A program made the translations under genes and the position numbers. From NCBI GenBank assembly GCA_963971425.1, contig OZ020517.1, forward strand, positions 684,501 to 748,500: a stretch of 64,000 nt of DNA, given 5' to 3'. This DNA is from Bryoerythrophyllum caledonicum (Eukaryota; Streptophyta; Bryopsida; Pottiales; Pottiaceae). The notes under the pieces were generated by a model, which saw only the letters and a list, made by a program, of their open reading frames with translations, was not told the origin of the DNA and did no database searches. Positions within the stretch are counted from its first letter, which is position 1. The number at the start of each line of letters is the position of its first letter. Shown here piece after piece: positions 36,421 through 48,502 of this stretch.

Positions 36421-37131
36421 GTTGTATGAGTAGGGAGTTGGGCCTGAGGAGGCGTTTCAAATGGGGGTAATTTCTATAAATGCTAAATTATATTCAAGAA
36501 ACATAAAATGGTTGAGGTTATGTATGATTTAGTGCCATGGGCACTATGATCTATCCCAAAAATTCGAACCCAAACTCGTAAAATTTGATATACGTCTTCT
36601 CTACATAAAACCTAGAGATCATCATATTTTACACATTTTGCTTTATCAACAACATGTAGTGAAAACCTTCCTAAACCTAGGTTTGGATTATCATTTGAAA
36701 TCAAATTTAGTTTACAACAAAATAAAACGTGGAATGGCAATTTTTAAACTCCAGTATTTTCGCACTTGATTTGAATATGCTACAGTTCTTGTCTACCTCT
36801 AAAAAATGGTGTGTAAGGAAATATCATCATAAGGTTGGATTTGGATATTTTGAGGTAATTTAAAAAAGAAATTGAAATACAAAATTTTTGAAATAGAACA
36901 CATTGATAAGTTAAAAAATCGGAACTATGCCTCAAGCAAAACCATATAAAATACAAAAAATGTCGGTCTTTGCACGGCTATATAAAAAAGGTTTTCTTAT
37001 TTCTTGAGCCCAAACTTCAAAGGCATGCAGTACATATTAATCTAAGACTATTGCTACAATCACTTACAATGTGCATGCTATCTAGTACAGTCTAATAATG
37101 CCGAAAGGAATAAAGTAAAACCTATGTATTA
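36421..37131. other. Non-coding; partial repeat copy
   Basis: A partial copy of the same interspersed family lies at about 36,590-36,900 ('gtctacctctaaaaaatggtgtgtaaggaa'). No gene is visible. The kinase A stop is just to the right. Confidence 0.45.
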
Positions 37132-38784
37132 CTAATACGTTGACCGAAAATGCTCATGAAGGGTGGCCCAGTTGTATGTGACGTTGAAGCATGTAATGAT
37201 ATGAAACAATCCTCCAGCGCCGTCTCGGTTTTCGTTGCAGACTCTCTCCATGTACATATGAAATGTATCCGCAAATTCTTGATTTGAGAATACTACGGAA
37301 CTCCGAGATTTGCGTTGCAGATTCTCGTAGTCTATGGACATTGTCCGCCCGTTGATTCGTTGCGCTATTCGGACCGTAGCAAACTCCTCCGAAGCTATCG
37401 ATAATTTCGGAATCATTTGCACATCCGCATCTGGTTTGTGCAAGTACGCAATCCGCGGATCCACCCACCATCGCTTTCGCAGAGTCTCGGCCATGTCTTC
37501 ACGGTTCGTGAACGTATAAAGAGACTGCATTGGTTCGTTAACCTTTGTGGTCATGCCCCAATCGTATACTCCAATATACACTCGCCATTCATCTGGAGGG
37601 AAGTGGAGGAGGATATTGTCCGGAGACAAGTCGTTGTGGAGATTGTTGCTCTTGTGGACCTCGTTCATGATGCGCAACAACGCCCACGCAAAATCGGTCC
37701 TTTTTTTGCGAAAACAAACCAACTGATGAACTCGAATAATCTCATCATCGGGGAATCTCCCATAGTTCAAATGTACAATGACATCGTCACCAAACTCGAT
37801 ATCTTGGTTCAACATCTCTAACACCATATTCATTATATTGGGAGATTTCCATGATTTTGATCTAGTGCACATTCAGCTCGACTCGAGCTGAATGTGCATA
37901 GTGGGTACATTTTAGAGCTCAAGAGCAACATACGTATTAAATTGGGAGGCTCACAATCTCCCAATATAATGAATATGGTGTTCTCTCGAATTGTCCCGCC
38001 ACTCCGCCAATACCCATAGCCTTTGTACATGTCCGGATGAATGGCCACGAAACAGATGACACCTGGATGTGGAATCCTTACCGCCATCGACTCGTTCTGA
38101 TGCTCCACTTTTGCCAAATCCGGCCGTGTCTCCGATTGGTTGAACAATTTGGCGGCAAATTCTCAGAATGGTTCAATGCCCGGTGCACCTTCAATGCGGA
38201 CTTTGCGAATGGTGGCGTATCCACCTCTCCTGTTGGCATTGTTCATTCGTATAACCACAGCTGTTGGTGGAATGGCAATGAGATGGGCTTTTCGCAACAC
38301 GTCTTCTTGGTGCCCCTCTATCGAGTTTCACCATCCCACGGAGCCACGACTGTTTCGATTCTTGGCGAATGACTTAATCTGGGCCACGAACAAATCCGCC
38401 TTCAACAGCACGTCGTTGAAAACTCCATCCGCCGCGCAATTGAACCTCCCAAACTTCGTCAACAAGTTCTTGGCATTCCATAGTGAATGGAGCACTCTAG
38501 CATACAAGATCTTAAAAAACCTGCGCTTCTGGGTCTCTGTATTCCACATCGGGGCTTGAAGCGCGTCCATCATGTGCTGCCGCATGTCCCGTCCGGAACT
38601 TCTCGGGGCCTTCATCCCGATTTCTGACGTACTTGCTCTCCAATGATCGAAGAGTATTTGTCTCAAAGAATCTGACGGTCAGTTCTATGAGGAAATTCTT
38701 GCAAGCCTCAGATAGAACGTCGTGGATTGGATGAAGCTTTACTCCGAAGTCCGCAACCTTCTGCTTTTTCTTGTCCTTCGGCAT
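37132..38784 (-). pseudogene. Protein-kinase-like protein A (decayed, MITE insertion)
   Basis: Begins MPKDKKKQKVADFG at 38,784. The N-terminal helical region shifts frame near 38,520. Kinase motifs then appear in order: IPHPGVICFVAIHPDMYKGY and WRSGGT (strand 4/hinge region, 38,080-37,990), a 163-bp MITE insertion (37,820-37,982), then the catalytic loop HNDLSPDNILLHF and the metal-binding YDWGMTT. The tail ends TYN-rich at the stop near 37,132. Asp and Asn of the catalytic loop are kept; Lys is replaced by Ser, and DFG reads DWG. It is paralogous to the intact protein at 61,730-63,310. The frame also shifts between about 38,330 and 38,150. A phosphotransferase role is possible for the ancestor; this copy is broken. 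Confidence 0.7.
37820..37982. mobile_element. 163-bp MITE inserted in kinase A
   Basis: Perfect terminal inverted repeats of about 28 bp start AACACCATATTCATTATATT (left, 37,820) and end ...GAATATGGTGTT (right, 37,982). The flanks carry CTCT on both sides, a probable 4-bp target duplication. The centre holds a 33-bp palindrome (37,866-37,898) around CTCGACTCGAG, related to the palindromes in the introns at 44-48.5 kb. A degenerate relative is at 14,758-14,890. Confidence 0.85.
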
Positions 38785-39079
38785 CTTCTTAAAACCGCCG
38801 CCGTTCGAATTTTTAAAAAAAACTTTTTAGAACAAGTTTTTTAAAAAACTTTAAGAGAAAAACTGTTTAGAACAAATTTTTAAAAAAACTTTTAGAAAAA
38901 AACTATTTGGAACAAGTTTTTGAAAAAACTTTGAAAAAAACGGCAAAATCTCCCCCCTAATGTGAATCACTATTTCCCTCCCAAAGATGAGGAGCCAATG
39001 GATGGAAAAATGCCAGCCAAAGCCACTCCGCATCCACTCAAAAATATATTTTGAGAGAGGAAAGAAAAAGTGAGAGAGA
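38785..39079 (-). other. 5' leader of kinase A, homopolymer-rich
   Basis: Between the kinase A ATG and its TATA box. It contains three imperfect direct repeats of 'aacaagttttttaaaaaacttt' type (38,822-38,935). It would form the 5' UTR of the minus-strand gene. Confidence 0.45.
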
Positions 39080-39440
39080 GAGGACGACGGACGGCCTTTT
39101 ATAGGGTGGCGGACGGCCATGAGGCCGACCGCCACCACGGCCGTCCGATTGGACGGCCGAGCGGCGGTCGGCCTGATCGGACCGCCATCATGCGCCCGCG
39201 GGATCAAATTGCGGCCGTCCGATCAGGCGGACGGCCGAGGTGCCGTCTGGTTGCTCCGACGGCACCGACCGATCGGACGACTTATCGCAACTTGACGGGT
39301 GCAATCTGGCCGCATGGCACTTTGTTGAATCTGACGGTCCAGAACACTTACCAGGGCCTTCCATAAATGCATTTTACCCCCTTCGGACGGTGCGTCCGAC
39401 TTGATGTCAAGACGTCTTCATCCTAGGACGTCGTAGGACG
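39080..39440. repeat. GC-rich CGTCCG/GACGTC array, right end of element A
   Basis: Dense GGACGGCC, CGTCCGAT, GGCGGTCGGCC and GACGTC blocks, the counterpart of the array at 28,620-28,900. The minus-strand TATA box of kinase A lies inside it. Confidence 0.7.
39096..39105 (-). promoter_or_regulatory. TATA box for kinase A
   Basis: On the minus strand the sequence is CTATAAAAGG, a near-perfect TATA box, about 310 bases upstream of the kinase A ATG and flanked on both sides by GGACGGCC motifs. Confidence 0.6.
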
Positions 39441-40124
39441 CTCTCAGATCGCCAAGAACGTCGGATTGGTAACCCTGTGTATCACTTATTGCATCAGGCA
39501 TAATTTGATGTTCGTAATGTAAGTAATTTTGAATTTATTTATACATGCAAAAAAAGAATAATTAGTTTTTGAGCACGTTCCAGTGGTCGCAAATTATATT
39601 TTAAATTCTCAAAATTTTGTAGAAGGATGATAGAAGTCATGAGGCATATTTATAAGTAATTTATTTTCTCAATGAACGTCTTCAATAAAAGTTATGCTAG
39701 CCAAAAGAGAAACTTCTCAATTGCCAAAACGTCGAGCAACTTAAAACCCTTTTGCTATGACACAGTATGGAATGTGATATTTTCAATACATAGAAGTAAT
39801 ATTAGAACGATTGATATTGTGGAAAAACATATTATTTTTCTAGTGAAAAATAAGATTATATCCCAATTCATACATTTTCACACATTGTCTCATATTATTG
39901 ATTTAGGGTACCAAGAATACTTAGACTTCATATCCACTGAAGACTAGGGGATCGTCATATTTTTTTGCTTTTTAATATTACTATTGGAGATTTAGGTCCA
40001 CATATTTTGAAAATCCTTTGAAAATTCAAAAGATTTCTATTTCACTTGTGAAATATTTAACCATAAAGAGAAGTACGGAGTTCAAAATGATTGTTTGAAG
40101 AAGTGGAAATACACATTGCACATA

Positions 40125-40385
40125 CATTAGCTCGGTTTTAGCAGAGGTGTGCACCATCACTACATGCAATGAACTAAAAGGAGTGTGTGCACACACTTTA
40201 GCTCCAGTAGTGCTAACGTGTGCCCCATCACTAGGTGCAGTGAACTAAAAAGAAAATATGCACAGTTTAGCTCTACTAGAGCTAAATTGTGCACCATCAC
40301 TAAATGGAGTGGATTAGAAAGCAAAAATGCACTATGTAGCTCCAGTACACACAAGATGGCTTCTAGTGTAGTGGACACTAAATAG
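40125..40385. repeat. 67-bp tandem array with TTTAGCTC palindrome
   Basis: About four units spaced 67 bases apart, each with 'tttagctc..agt/cta.agagctaaa' followed by 'gtgcaccatcacta' and 'gtgaacta'. The same unit occurs twice at 42,015-42,122 (spacing about 69). The arms resemble those of the intronic palindromes further right. Confidence 0.7.
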
Positions 40386-41008
40386 GAATCCATACACTAA
40401 TTGTAAAATTTACAATAAGTGTAGTGACAAAACTATATTACACTAAATGTCAACTACTACACTAAATGTCAATCCTAGTAAATAGTGGAACATAATGTTT
40501 TTTACTTGTGGACAGTTACTGTAGGAAACCTTAATCATGATTTGATTACATCTTGAGCATCAAAGTAAAGAAGGGTTGAGTGCATGTAGAAAAATAAGAA
40601 TTTGCAAGAAAGAGCTTGGGAATAATCGGACGTAGGTATGGAGCAAAAGGAAAATATAAAAAATTGGACAAAGTAGAATGTAAAATATGGAGGGAAAATG
40701 AAACTACAAGTAGAAGATTGGAAATATAAGAACATTCTTCTGGGAACGAAAGTGAGAAAAGAAAGGAATATTGGAAAAGGAAAAAACTTAAACTTACAAT
40801 AAATATAGAAATACAAGTAAAATACTCATTAGATATCCATCACATATGCATTCAATGTGCATTACATATTCAGTAAATATTCATTAAGTACTCATTGAAT
40901 ATTCAAATATACATTGATTTTACATTAGAAATTTATGCACTATTCATTAACTATTCATTAACAATACATTAAATACTCTATAAATAATCATTAAATATAC
41001 AAAATTTT

Positions 41009-41150
41009 AATTAAACTATCACAAAATCTTCTTGTCAAATTTTAAAGATTTATAAAAGTAATATTTAAATATTCTTTAATTAAACTATCATAAAATCTTC
41101 TTGTCAAATTTTAAAGATTTATAAAAGTAATATTTAAATATTCTTTAATT
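41009..41150. repeat. Tandem duplication, 69-bp unit
   Basis: The block starting 'aattaaactatc' at 41,009 is repeated from 41,078 with almost no change. It is recent by its near identity and lies in non-coding AT-rich DNA. Confidence 0.9.
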
Positions 41151-42014
41151 GTTCATAAAAGTTACAGATATACAAATATACATTAAATATTCTATAAAAA
41201 TTTAATACAAAGTCATTAGTTATTGGCTAAATACAAGATTACACATTAAATGTTCATTAGATAATATTAAATAATGTAAAGGAAATGCAAGAGATGGGAA
41301 TGAGAATAGTTGTAGATAAGACGATAAGAATTTGAGGTTGAAGATGAGACAAGAAGAATAAATGCATGGTGACTGGTAGGCAGAAGATTCTGAGCTAACA
41401 CTATTTATCAAGTAACAAATTTGTGTGTTAGGGTAGAGTTTTGATTCAGGGCTATTACAAAATGAACTGCAGTAGGTGAACGAATGAGGGATAATATTCA
41501 GGACAATGGTGGCTAAAACTAATTGCCAACTTGTTGACAAATAGTGTACTGGAAAAAGAGAATCTCTACCGGGGCAGAGGGATTGCGAGAAATATCAGAA
41601 TGCAGGAATAAACACGGTAAAGCCCACTCTGCGAGGCCTAGGCCGCTGTCTCGGCCCATCAAGGTGGCGGCGCCGGTTCTCCTGAACAATAAATATACGA
41701 AAAGTGCACGGGACACCAAAATTCCCCGGGAGCATGTGTTCAATCATGTAATGACACGAGGGAATTAAAAAAAACAATTAAAACCCCAAAAAAATTAGCC
41801 AACTACTGCGTCAGTGCCAGGCGTTGGCATTCCCTTAGAGTGGCCAATTCGGGGACGATGCGGGGGGGAAAGGATAACCCCCCTCCCGTCATCTCAAACT
41901 TGGGCACCTTCCTGTTGGTGTGGAAAATTCCCCGTCAGGGGTGGAGATGCTCTAACTACAATATTTGTACCGTTACACTAAAAGCAAAATGAAGTGGAAA
42001 AAAAAGAAAAAATT

Positions 42015-42122
42015 CACACTTTAGCTCTATTAGAGCTAAAGTGTGCACCATCACTAATTGTAGGGAACTAAGAAGAAAATATGCACACTTTAGCTCCAAA
42101 AGAGCTAAAGTGTGCACTGCCA
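42015..42122. repeat. Two palindromic TTTAGCTC units
   Basis: CACTTTAGCTC is followed by five or six loop bases and then GAGCTAAAGTG, at 42,015-42,045 and 42,084-42,117. Each is a near-perfect hairpin of about 12 base pairs flanked by 'gtgcac'. They belong to the same family as the array at 40,125-40,385. Confidence 0.75.
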
Positions 42123-43189
42123 TTTATTTTAAAATTATACTATTGCAAGATGTGGTCTTAACATACTTATTGTCTGTTCGATTCTCATAGTAAATAATAT
42201 CAAACTCACAAATAAACAAAACTTGAATTCAAAGTAATAGAATCTTAAATCGTAGCTTTAAAACTCTCTTAAATGTGCTTCACCTAATAACTGGTGTAGG
42301 AGGAACTTATATATATTGATGGTAATGAATTTACTCCTTGTGTAATGCAGAAATTGAAACCGAGTCAAGTGAAAGCCAGTTGATCCACCGAAAGCATGAA
42401 AGAAAACTAAACACTATAATCCTGTTTCTAACACTAAACACTATAATCATTCACTTCCGTGCAATCCAAGTTTGTGTATTATTGAGAAAATGTCAATTTA
42501 TAAGTTTTAATTGAGATCATATGAATGAAATTGGAAATAATCTTTTTTCCTTTGCTTCCTGCTCGTTGCCCCTGATTAAGCAAAATTGTAGTGTTAATGG
42601 CTCAGATAAATTGTGTAGGACATTTACGAGTACAGAAATACTAAACGTGCATGATATCTTGAACTTATTCTAGTAAGATCAAATTGACTTCTTGAAATTC
42701 CGGGTATCAATAACAAAGGTGAATGATTTGTGGTGCATCCACCTTTAATACCCGAGGGTCTCACCCCAATATTTCAAAGGGTATCTCAGGAGCACCACAC
42801 AGCTACAGGGTTTTGACCCTCACGGCTTTAGGTGCCCCAAGAAGTACCCCAGGAAATCGTGGCGCGAGCTTTTTTTTCTCTTTTCGTTGCTCTCCAAGTT
42901 TTCTGTTTGTTCTTCCACATGTTGTTTTAGTTTTGTGAGTTTATGTGTCATTTCGTCGTTGCGTCTTTGCGGTTTGTGTTAGTTTCGATATCTACAGGGT
43001 TTGTTAAGTTTGTGTATACTCTAGTGCTGCAGTTTAGGCTTTCTTGCGCAATTTGCTGGAGTTTAGGGTTTTCTGCGGATAGGGTTTGTAGGACGTGCGA
43101 TTCTGGTTGTGTGAGTTTGTGAGCACGTAGATGAGTTTGTGTATACTGTAGCATTGGAGTTTAGGGATGTTTGTGTGAGGATGTGTGAG

Positions 43190-43310
43190 TTTGTGTAAGT
43201 TTAAGAGAGTTTGTGTGAGTTTGTGTGAGTTTGTGTGAGTTTGTGTGAGTTTGTGTGAGTTTGTGTGAGTTTGTGTGAGTTTGTATGAGTTTGTGTGAGT
43301 TTCTGTGAGC
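43190..43310. repeat. GTTTGTGTGA decamer array
   Basis: About eleven head-to-tail copies of a 10-bp unit (GTTTGTGTGA), with a few variants at the ends. It lies in the putative 5' UTR/promoter region of the ParB-methylase-like gene. Any ORF through it is an artefact of the repeat. Confidence 0.9.
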
Positions 43311-43400
43311 ACGTAGAGTTTGAAACGGCCGTGCGCGGAGGATTGACGTGAACGAGGAACAAGACTTGCAGCTCTAGGAGTCGGATTTCTCAGTCTTAAA

Positions 43401-44033
43401 GGTAAGTACACTCATTCAGTCTTGCATTTCTTTTGATATATGTGTAGTATTGCTTTTGATATAATGTGTTGAAACATTATATATGTGTAGCATTGCTTTT
43501 GATGTATGTGTGAGCACGTAGATGAGTTTGTGTATTCAATGTGTTGGTTTCAAGGTGTTGGTTTGTGGTGGTTTGTGGTGGTTTGTGGTGGTTTGTGCTA
43601 GTTTGCGCTCCTTTAAATGTGCTGGTTTGTGCTGGTGTCAATGTGTTGCTTTCTGCTAGTTTCAATGTGCTAGTTTCAATGTGCTAGTTTCAATGTGTCA
43701 ATGTGTTGCTTTCTGCTAGTTTCAATGTGCTAGTTTCAATGTGCTAGTTTCAATGTGCTAGTTTCAATGTGCTAGTTTCAATGTGAATGATTTCAATGTG
43801 CTGGTTTCAATGTGCTGGTTTCCATGTGCTGGTTTGTGTTGGTTTGTGCTCGTTTAAATGTGCTGGTTTGTGCTGGTTTGTGTTGATTTGTGCTGGTTTG
43901 TGCTGGTTTAAATGTGTTGGTTTGTGCTGGTTTGTGCTGGTGTCAATGTGCTGCTTTGTGCTAGTTTCAATGTGCTGGTTTCAATGTGCTACTTTGATTG
44001 ATTGTGTGTGTGGGTTTGTTATTGTTGTTGCAG
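43401..44033 (+). other. Predicted 5' UTR intron with minisatellite
   Basis: The donor AAAG/GTAAGTAC at 43,401 and the acceptor TTGTTGTTGCAG ending about 44,033 bracket a T/G-rich intron. Its interior (43,540-43,995) is a minisatellite of 10-14 bp units, TTTCAATGTGCTAG and TTTGTGCTGG. It would be the first intron of the gene whose ATG is at 44,081. Confidence 0.5.
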
Positions 44034-44091
44034 GACGACTAGTTCCAGCAGAATTTGTCTGGGATTAAAGTTCATAATCAATGGCTGAAAG

Positions 44092-45187
44092 GTAAAATCC
44101 ATACTCTCTCCCACGAGCCCTAAACCCTAGGCCTTGAATATCATACAACGAAAGACAAATCTGCACAAATTGCAGTAAATAAGCTTTTCAATCAACACAT
44201 TTTAGCTCGAGTCGAGCTAAAGTGGGACCTCCACTGTGCACTATTGGCCACACTTTAGCTCAAGTCGAGCTAAAGTGGGCTCTCCAGTGTGTTCTTTTGG
44301 ATCCACTTTAACTCGACTCGAGCTAAAGTCTGTCCAATAAAGCACACTGGAGAGCCCACTTTAGCTTGACTCGAGCTAAAGTGCACAATAAGATGGATTA
44401 GACCAACACACTTTACCTCGAATCGAGCTAAAGTGTAAAACAAATGACCTAAACCACATCTCAAACAGAACACTATCGAAACTAAAATCATTCCAAAAGT
44501 AAAGATTACCGATGATATCGATGACCCAACTCATGTCTACTTCTCGTTCACCTCTCACAAGTGTGCATGAGCTTAAGTCCCACTCCAACCACTTGAGAAC
44601 CTCAAAGATTGAGCTTCGTGAGTGATTGGATCGGTTCGTAAGTTTTTTCACTGTTTTGGGAGTTGAACAAGAAGTAGGCATGAATTGAATAAAAAATTCA
44701 TGGAAAGTCTTCCGAAGAAATATTGAAAGTGTCAAAATTGTACAGATATACATTCTATGTTGTAGCACTTTAGCTCGACTCGAGCTCAAGCTAAAGCTAA
44801 AGCTTGATTACAACAATGTTACAGTCGTGTAAATGCAGTCTAGTATCTCAACTCATGTCTACTTTTCGTTCACCTCTTCTGAATCGTGCATAAGGTTCAG
44901 TCCCGTTCCAACCACTTGAGAACCTCAAAACCTGCGGTTCGTGAGTGATTGGATTGGTTCGTAAGCTTTTCTACGGTTTAAGGGAGTTGAACAAGAAGTA
45001 GGCATGAATTGATTGAAAGGGTCTAGGAAATTTTTTCAAATGACTATATTCTGTTGCAGAGTATTATTGACATGCTTTGTATTTGGTTACACTTTAGCTT
45101 GAGCCGAGCTAAAGGGTAACCTCTCCATCCTAATTGGATGATCAATTTAGCAATCTAATATGTGTGCTCGGTTTCGTGTGTGTGCAG
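44092..45187 (+). other. Intron 1 of ParB-methylase-like gene, with nested hairpins
   Basis: Donor GTAAAATCC, acceptor GTGTGTGTGCAG. It contains seven copies of the TTAGCTCGAGTCGAGCTAA-type palindrome (near 44,206; 44,254; 44,310; 44,362; 44,408; 44,762; 45,093). Two of them are arms of a larger inverted repeat (44,251-44,291 with 44,342-44,382). A 180-bp segment (from 44,528) is duplicated from 44,850 at an offset of 322. Confidence 0.6.
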
Positions 45188-46634
45188 TACTGAGAGGGAC
45201 AAGATGGTGACTCAACTGTAGCACTTCTTCCAGCAAAAGCCCGCCGACCTTTATGATGACGATGGAGACAACAACAATCACTTGGATTGCTGGGAGTTGA
45301 AGAACCCATCAATGACATTGAAGTGGACGCTTTTGTAGGCCACCTATACGGATAATCTAGTGTTTGGTCAGACCTTCGCTCGTGATATCGTTGAACCCTA
45401 GCACATCGACTTCACGACCAAAATTACTGATGTAGTCCACGAAGATAACGAGCACGATAAGTTGTCGTGTGTAACAACCACTGAGTCCGTAGAGCCTTAG
45501 ATGTTTACTATTGTAGTGAACAATGTTTCATCTCCCTTCTGTATCCACGATTTAGTCAATTCTCTAAGGGGGTCCAAATTTGATGAAATAGTGGCTCAGG
45601 TGAACCTCAAAATCTCGCTAAAGAAATGGGAGACTAGTAGTGGTCAGCCGCTAAAAGCAAAGGCTATAGCGAATAAACTCCGCGTCATTCTATCGAGAAT
45701 GAATACCTTTGCCGCTCTAGAGAAGGCAAAAAATATCGCAGCAAGGCGCCCGATAGAAATTTCGATAGTTTCGGGGGGCGTGACCGGTAGCCAAGAGTTG
45801 AGTCAAGCGTCGGTATTGGTTAGAACACCAGGTGCAAGAACGAGTCGAAGCACCTTGCGCAACACGCTGTCTGCTTCCCCCGTCAAGAAGCGCTCAGCTG
45901 CCAAGAAGCTGGAGACCTCTTCCAGAAAGAAGACGAAGCTCGTATCAGAGGAGGAGTTGGCTAATTTGATGGCCTCTGCACTCTTGGAGCTTTCTCAGGC
46001 GCTCGGGTTTGGAGAGACAATCGACTACAACAACGTCCAACAGATTTACCAAAAATTCTGGACGGAGTGTCAGAGCTGCTTCTTCCAGGGAGACAGAGAG
46101 ATGAAGATCGAGCTTGACGTGATGAGGCTGCATAATGCATTGCCGGAGTGGACGATCCCTACATTCAAACCTCGAGACATGGAGGAGTTGATGCATTATT
46201 ACCTCGAAATGCTCGACAAGACGCAGAAGCAGACTTTCTGCGTCATGCCAAAGCTCGATGCTATGCCAACGATGGTTGAGGAGCTCAGCGACTGCGACTA
46301 CTATATCATCAACGGCCAGCACAACGTTGCAGCATCAAAGGCGATGATAAACGGCAACGTTCCGAAGGTAATGAGAAGGCACTTCCGAACATGGCAGTGT
46401 TACATTGTCTGGACGAAGGATCCGGAGAAGCTGAGGAAGATTTCCGCGTATTATAATCGGGTCAATCACTTGGTCCAATTCAAGCCGACGTGGACAACCA
46501 ATATCTTCGGCTCTCGTGCTTTGTGGATCCAAGCTGGGAGACCAATGCCGAAGCACTCCGCCACAGGCATTCGCGGGTCTCACAAGTCAGGTTGGAGAAT
46601 GGCACTTGAGATTGCCAATGACAAGAAGTTTGAG

Positions 46635-46859
46635 GTAAACCAAGGTCGTGCACATTAGCTTGACTCGAGCTAACTTGCATATTTGCTCACTTTCTCTGTA
46701 GTAGTGTATATAGATTCAATCGCATATAGTGTATACTTTCTGATTGCAAGTTAGCTCGACTCGAGTTGACTTGCAGTTTCCAAACCCTACTAGACATGTT
46801 TATTTTCTACTCTAATTGTAAACTAATTCCACCATGTTAATGTTCTGCACAACCATTTT
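46635..46859 (+). other. Intron 2 of ParB-methylase-like gene
   Basis: Donor GTAAAC after TTTGAG. The acceptor is unclear, since the expected CAG near 46,860 reads GCGG. Two palindromes with the CTCGACTCGAG centre occur (near 46,652 and 46,750). Confidence 0.45.
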
Positions 46860-48221
46860 TGAATGCGGTTCGTGAGCACTTTGCAATGATCGACGTTGCA
46901 AAGAGCCAAGCTGCGCTCAAGAAAGCCGGAAAGGTGAAGGAGCTCTCGGTTACGAACAAGGTGAAGATCATCACCTCGACCGATGAGACCTTCTAGCTCT
47001 GGTCGGATGTCATCTCTTCGGCGGCACATGGCGACCTCATCAACGTTGATTTGACTTCAACGCCCTTGGCAAAGCTCAAGGACGCCAAGTCTTGGGTCCC
47101 GGAGAAGGATGGGGTGCTCACGCACGAGTTCTTCAAGTTTCTCGGCAACATGACGGAGGCTCATCACGCGAAAATGTGTAAACACATTCTCAATCGATAA
47201 GGCCATCGCGGAAATTGCCTTACTCTAAGGTGGTTGTGAAGCAGCCGCAATCTATGCTCGAGGATTGCTACACCGCCCGAGACTGGGTGGATCGGAGGAA
47301 AAGGAAGGAGGTCGCTCAAATGGAGCTTCAAGTGATCAGGCCGGAGCTGGGCCTCTTCAATAGCGCAGGAGCATAGATTTGGGCCAACTGGCGGAAGTTC
47401 AAGAAGGACTACAACGTCAGCAAGGCCTAAAAGCGTGCCTTCTTGGATTGGGGTCCACCAGATTCGTACTACTCCAACACGAGACAGACGCAGTTTCGCA
47501 ACTGCAAATGTGAAGATCTCTCTCCGTATGCTAAGGAGTTCTTCAGAGTCTTCCTCGATGTGCGGTCGCGGCTCATTCCACCTCAGGGGGCCTTGCACTT
47601 TCGATCCTACAAGGCGGCAACAAATTCACTGAGGACGTGGCCTTCGGATTTGTGGCGCAACATGGGCTGCAACGTGAAGCTCGGCATCATCGACTTCCGG
47701 AATGTCCCTAGTTTCTCTAGGAAGGCAACGTCGTCGTTGGAGAAGCCCTTCTTTGACGAGTTCATGGCGATGTTCGCATCAAAAGGGCAGCCTCCCCTCA
47801 TCGATCTTCTAGCCTGGCTCTTCATTTGCGGCGATGAGCAGTCACACCTTCAAGTGATAGCGTTTGCTGAGGGCCGGTCGTTGTGCCATGCGTACGATGT
47901 GCTGTAGTTGAAGTATCTTCCCACCGAGAACAAGCGCTTGAGGGGATACGCGCCAAACAACAACAACGCTCTCGACCCTGTTTGCCTCCTCTTTCCTTTC
48001 AAGAAAGAGCTCACGCAGATCTCGGCCGTGAGGAAGACCTACGCAGCTCCGAAGCATGTGTTGCACACAAAGCTGCGCAAGTACAACGAGTTGGCGTACT
48101 CCATGAACATGAACGAGCTGAGGATGGAGTTTTTCATCAAGGTCCTGGAACTGTTCTGCAAGAGGGGGGAGGCAGTTGTCCAATTGTTTGGGGGACAAAA
48201 TTACTAATTGCGAGTGTGGTA

Positions 48222-48502
48222 AGTTTCCCTCCAGCTTAGCTCGAGTCGAGCTAAACTGTTGATACTCTTTCTGACTCGTTCATGGTATTAAAGAGGTCGT
48301 TTCTTATGCTTTTGTAGCATGGCCCTTTAGCTCGAGTCGAGCTACAGTGCCGGCTTATATTTATATGATTTTCTAGCAGTCATTTCAAACGCGCCGTATC
48401 CTTTCAAGTTGTAATAGCTGAGTTTTTGTACCAGTAAATGTTTGTATTCACTTTAGCTCGATTCGACCTAAAGTGTAATTTGTTCAATCCATTGGTGTGC
48501 AG
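48222..48502 (+). other. Intron 3 of ParB-methylase-like gene
   Basis: Donor GTAAGTTTCC, acceptor GGTGTGCAG before ATGTTGGATC. Three copies of the CTCGAGTCGAG-type palindrome occur (near 48,236; 48,326; 48,454). Confidence 0.65.

Larger units (their letters stand above)
28615..39477. mobile_element. Composite hAT-like element A with RING and kinase cargo
   Basis: Inferred element of about 10.9 kb. The left boundary is near 28,615-28,630 (CAGGACACTTGACGTCC) and the right end is ...GGTAACCCTG at 39,477, which read inward begins CAGGGTTACC, a hAT-like terminus. Both ends have GC-rich arrays of CGTCCG/CGGACG and GACGTC. A TATA box and a gene read inward from each end: hAT from the left, kinase from the right, with the RING gene between. 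No 8-bp target duplication could be matched, so at least one exact boundary is uncertain. Confidence 0.5.
39478..42719. other. AT-rich intergenic region with small repeats
   Basis: No supported gene. It holds a partial copy of the interspersed family (about 39,780-39,990), an array of palindromic units (40,125-40,385), a block shared in inverted orientation with 63,540-63,680 (40,370-40,490), a 69-bp tandem duplication (41,009-41,150), two more palindromic units (42,015-42,122) and another partial copy of the interspersed family (42,330-42,560). Confidence 0.5.

Noticed and set aside
28615-39485. 8-bp target duplication around element A
   Set aside because: The bases next to the two proposed ends (aatgttgt and tgtatcac) do not match, so no duplication is claimed.
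41800-41960. Possible MITE ending GGAGATGCTCTA, similar to the 11.39-kb element
   Set aside because: Only one end is visible; no matching left inverted repeat or target duplication was found.
43190-43310. Regular short repeats that look like a CRISPR array
   Set aside because: The 10-bp units are head-to-tail without spacers, and the context is eukaryotic; this is a minisatellite.
43787-44068. Cys/Gly/Leu-rich 93-residue ORF
   Set aside because: It is encoded entirely by the TTTGTGCTGG minisatellite inside a predicted 5' UTR intron.
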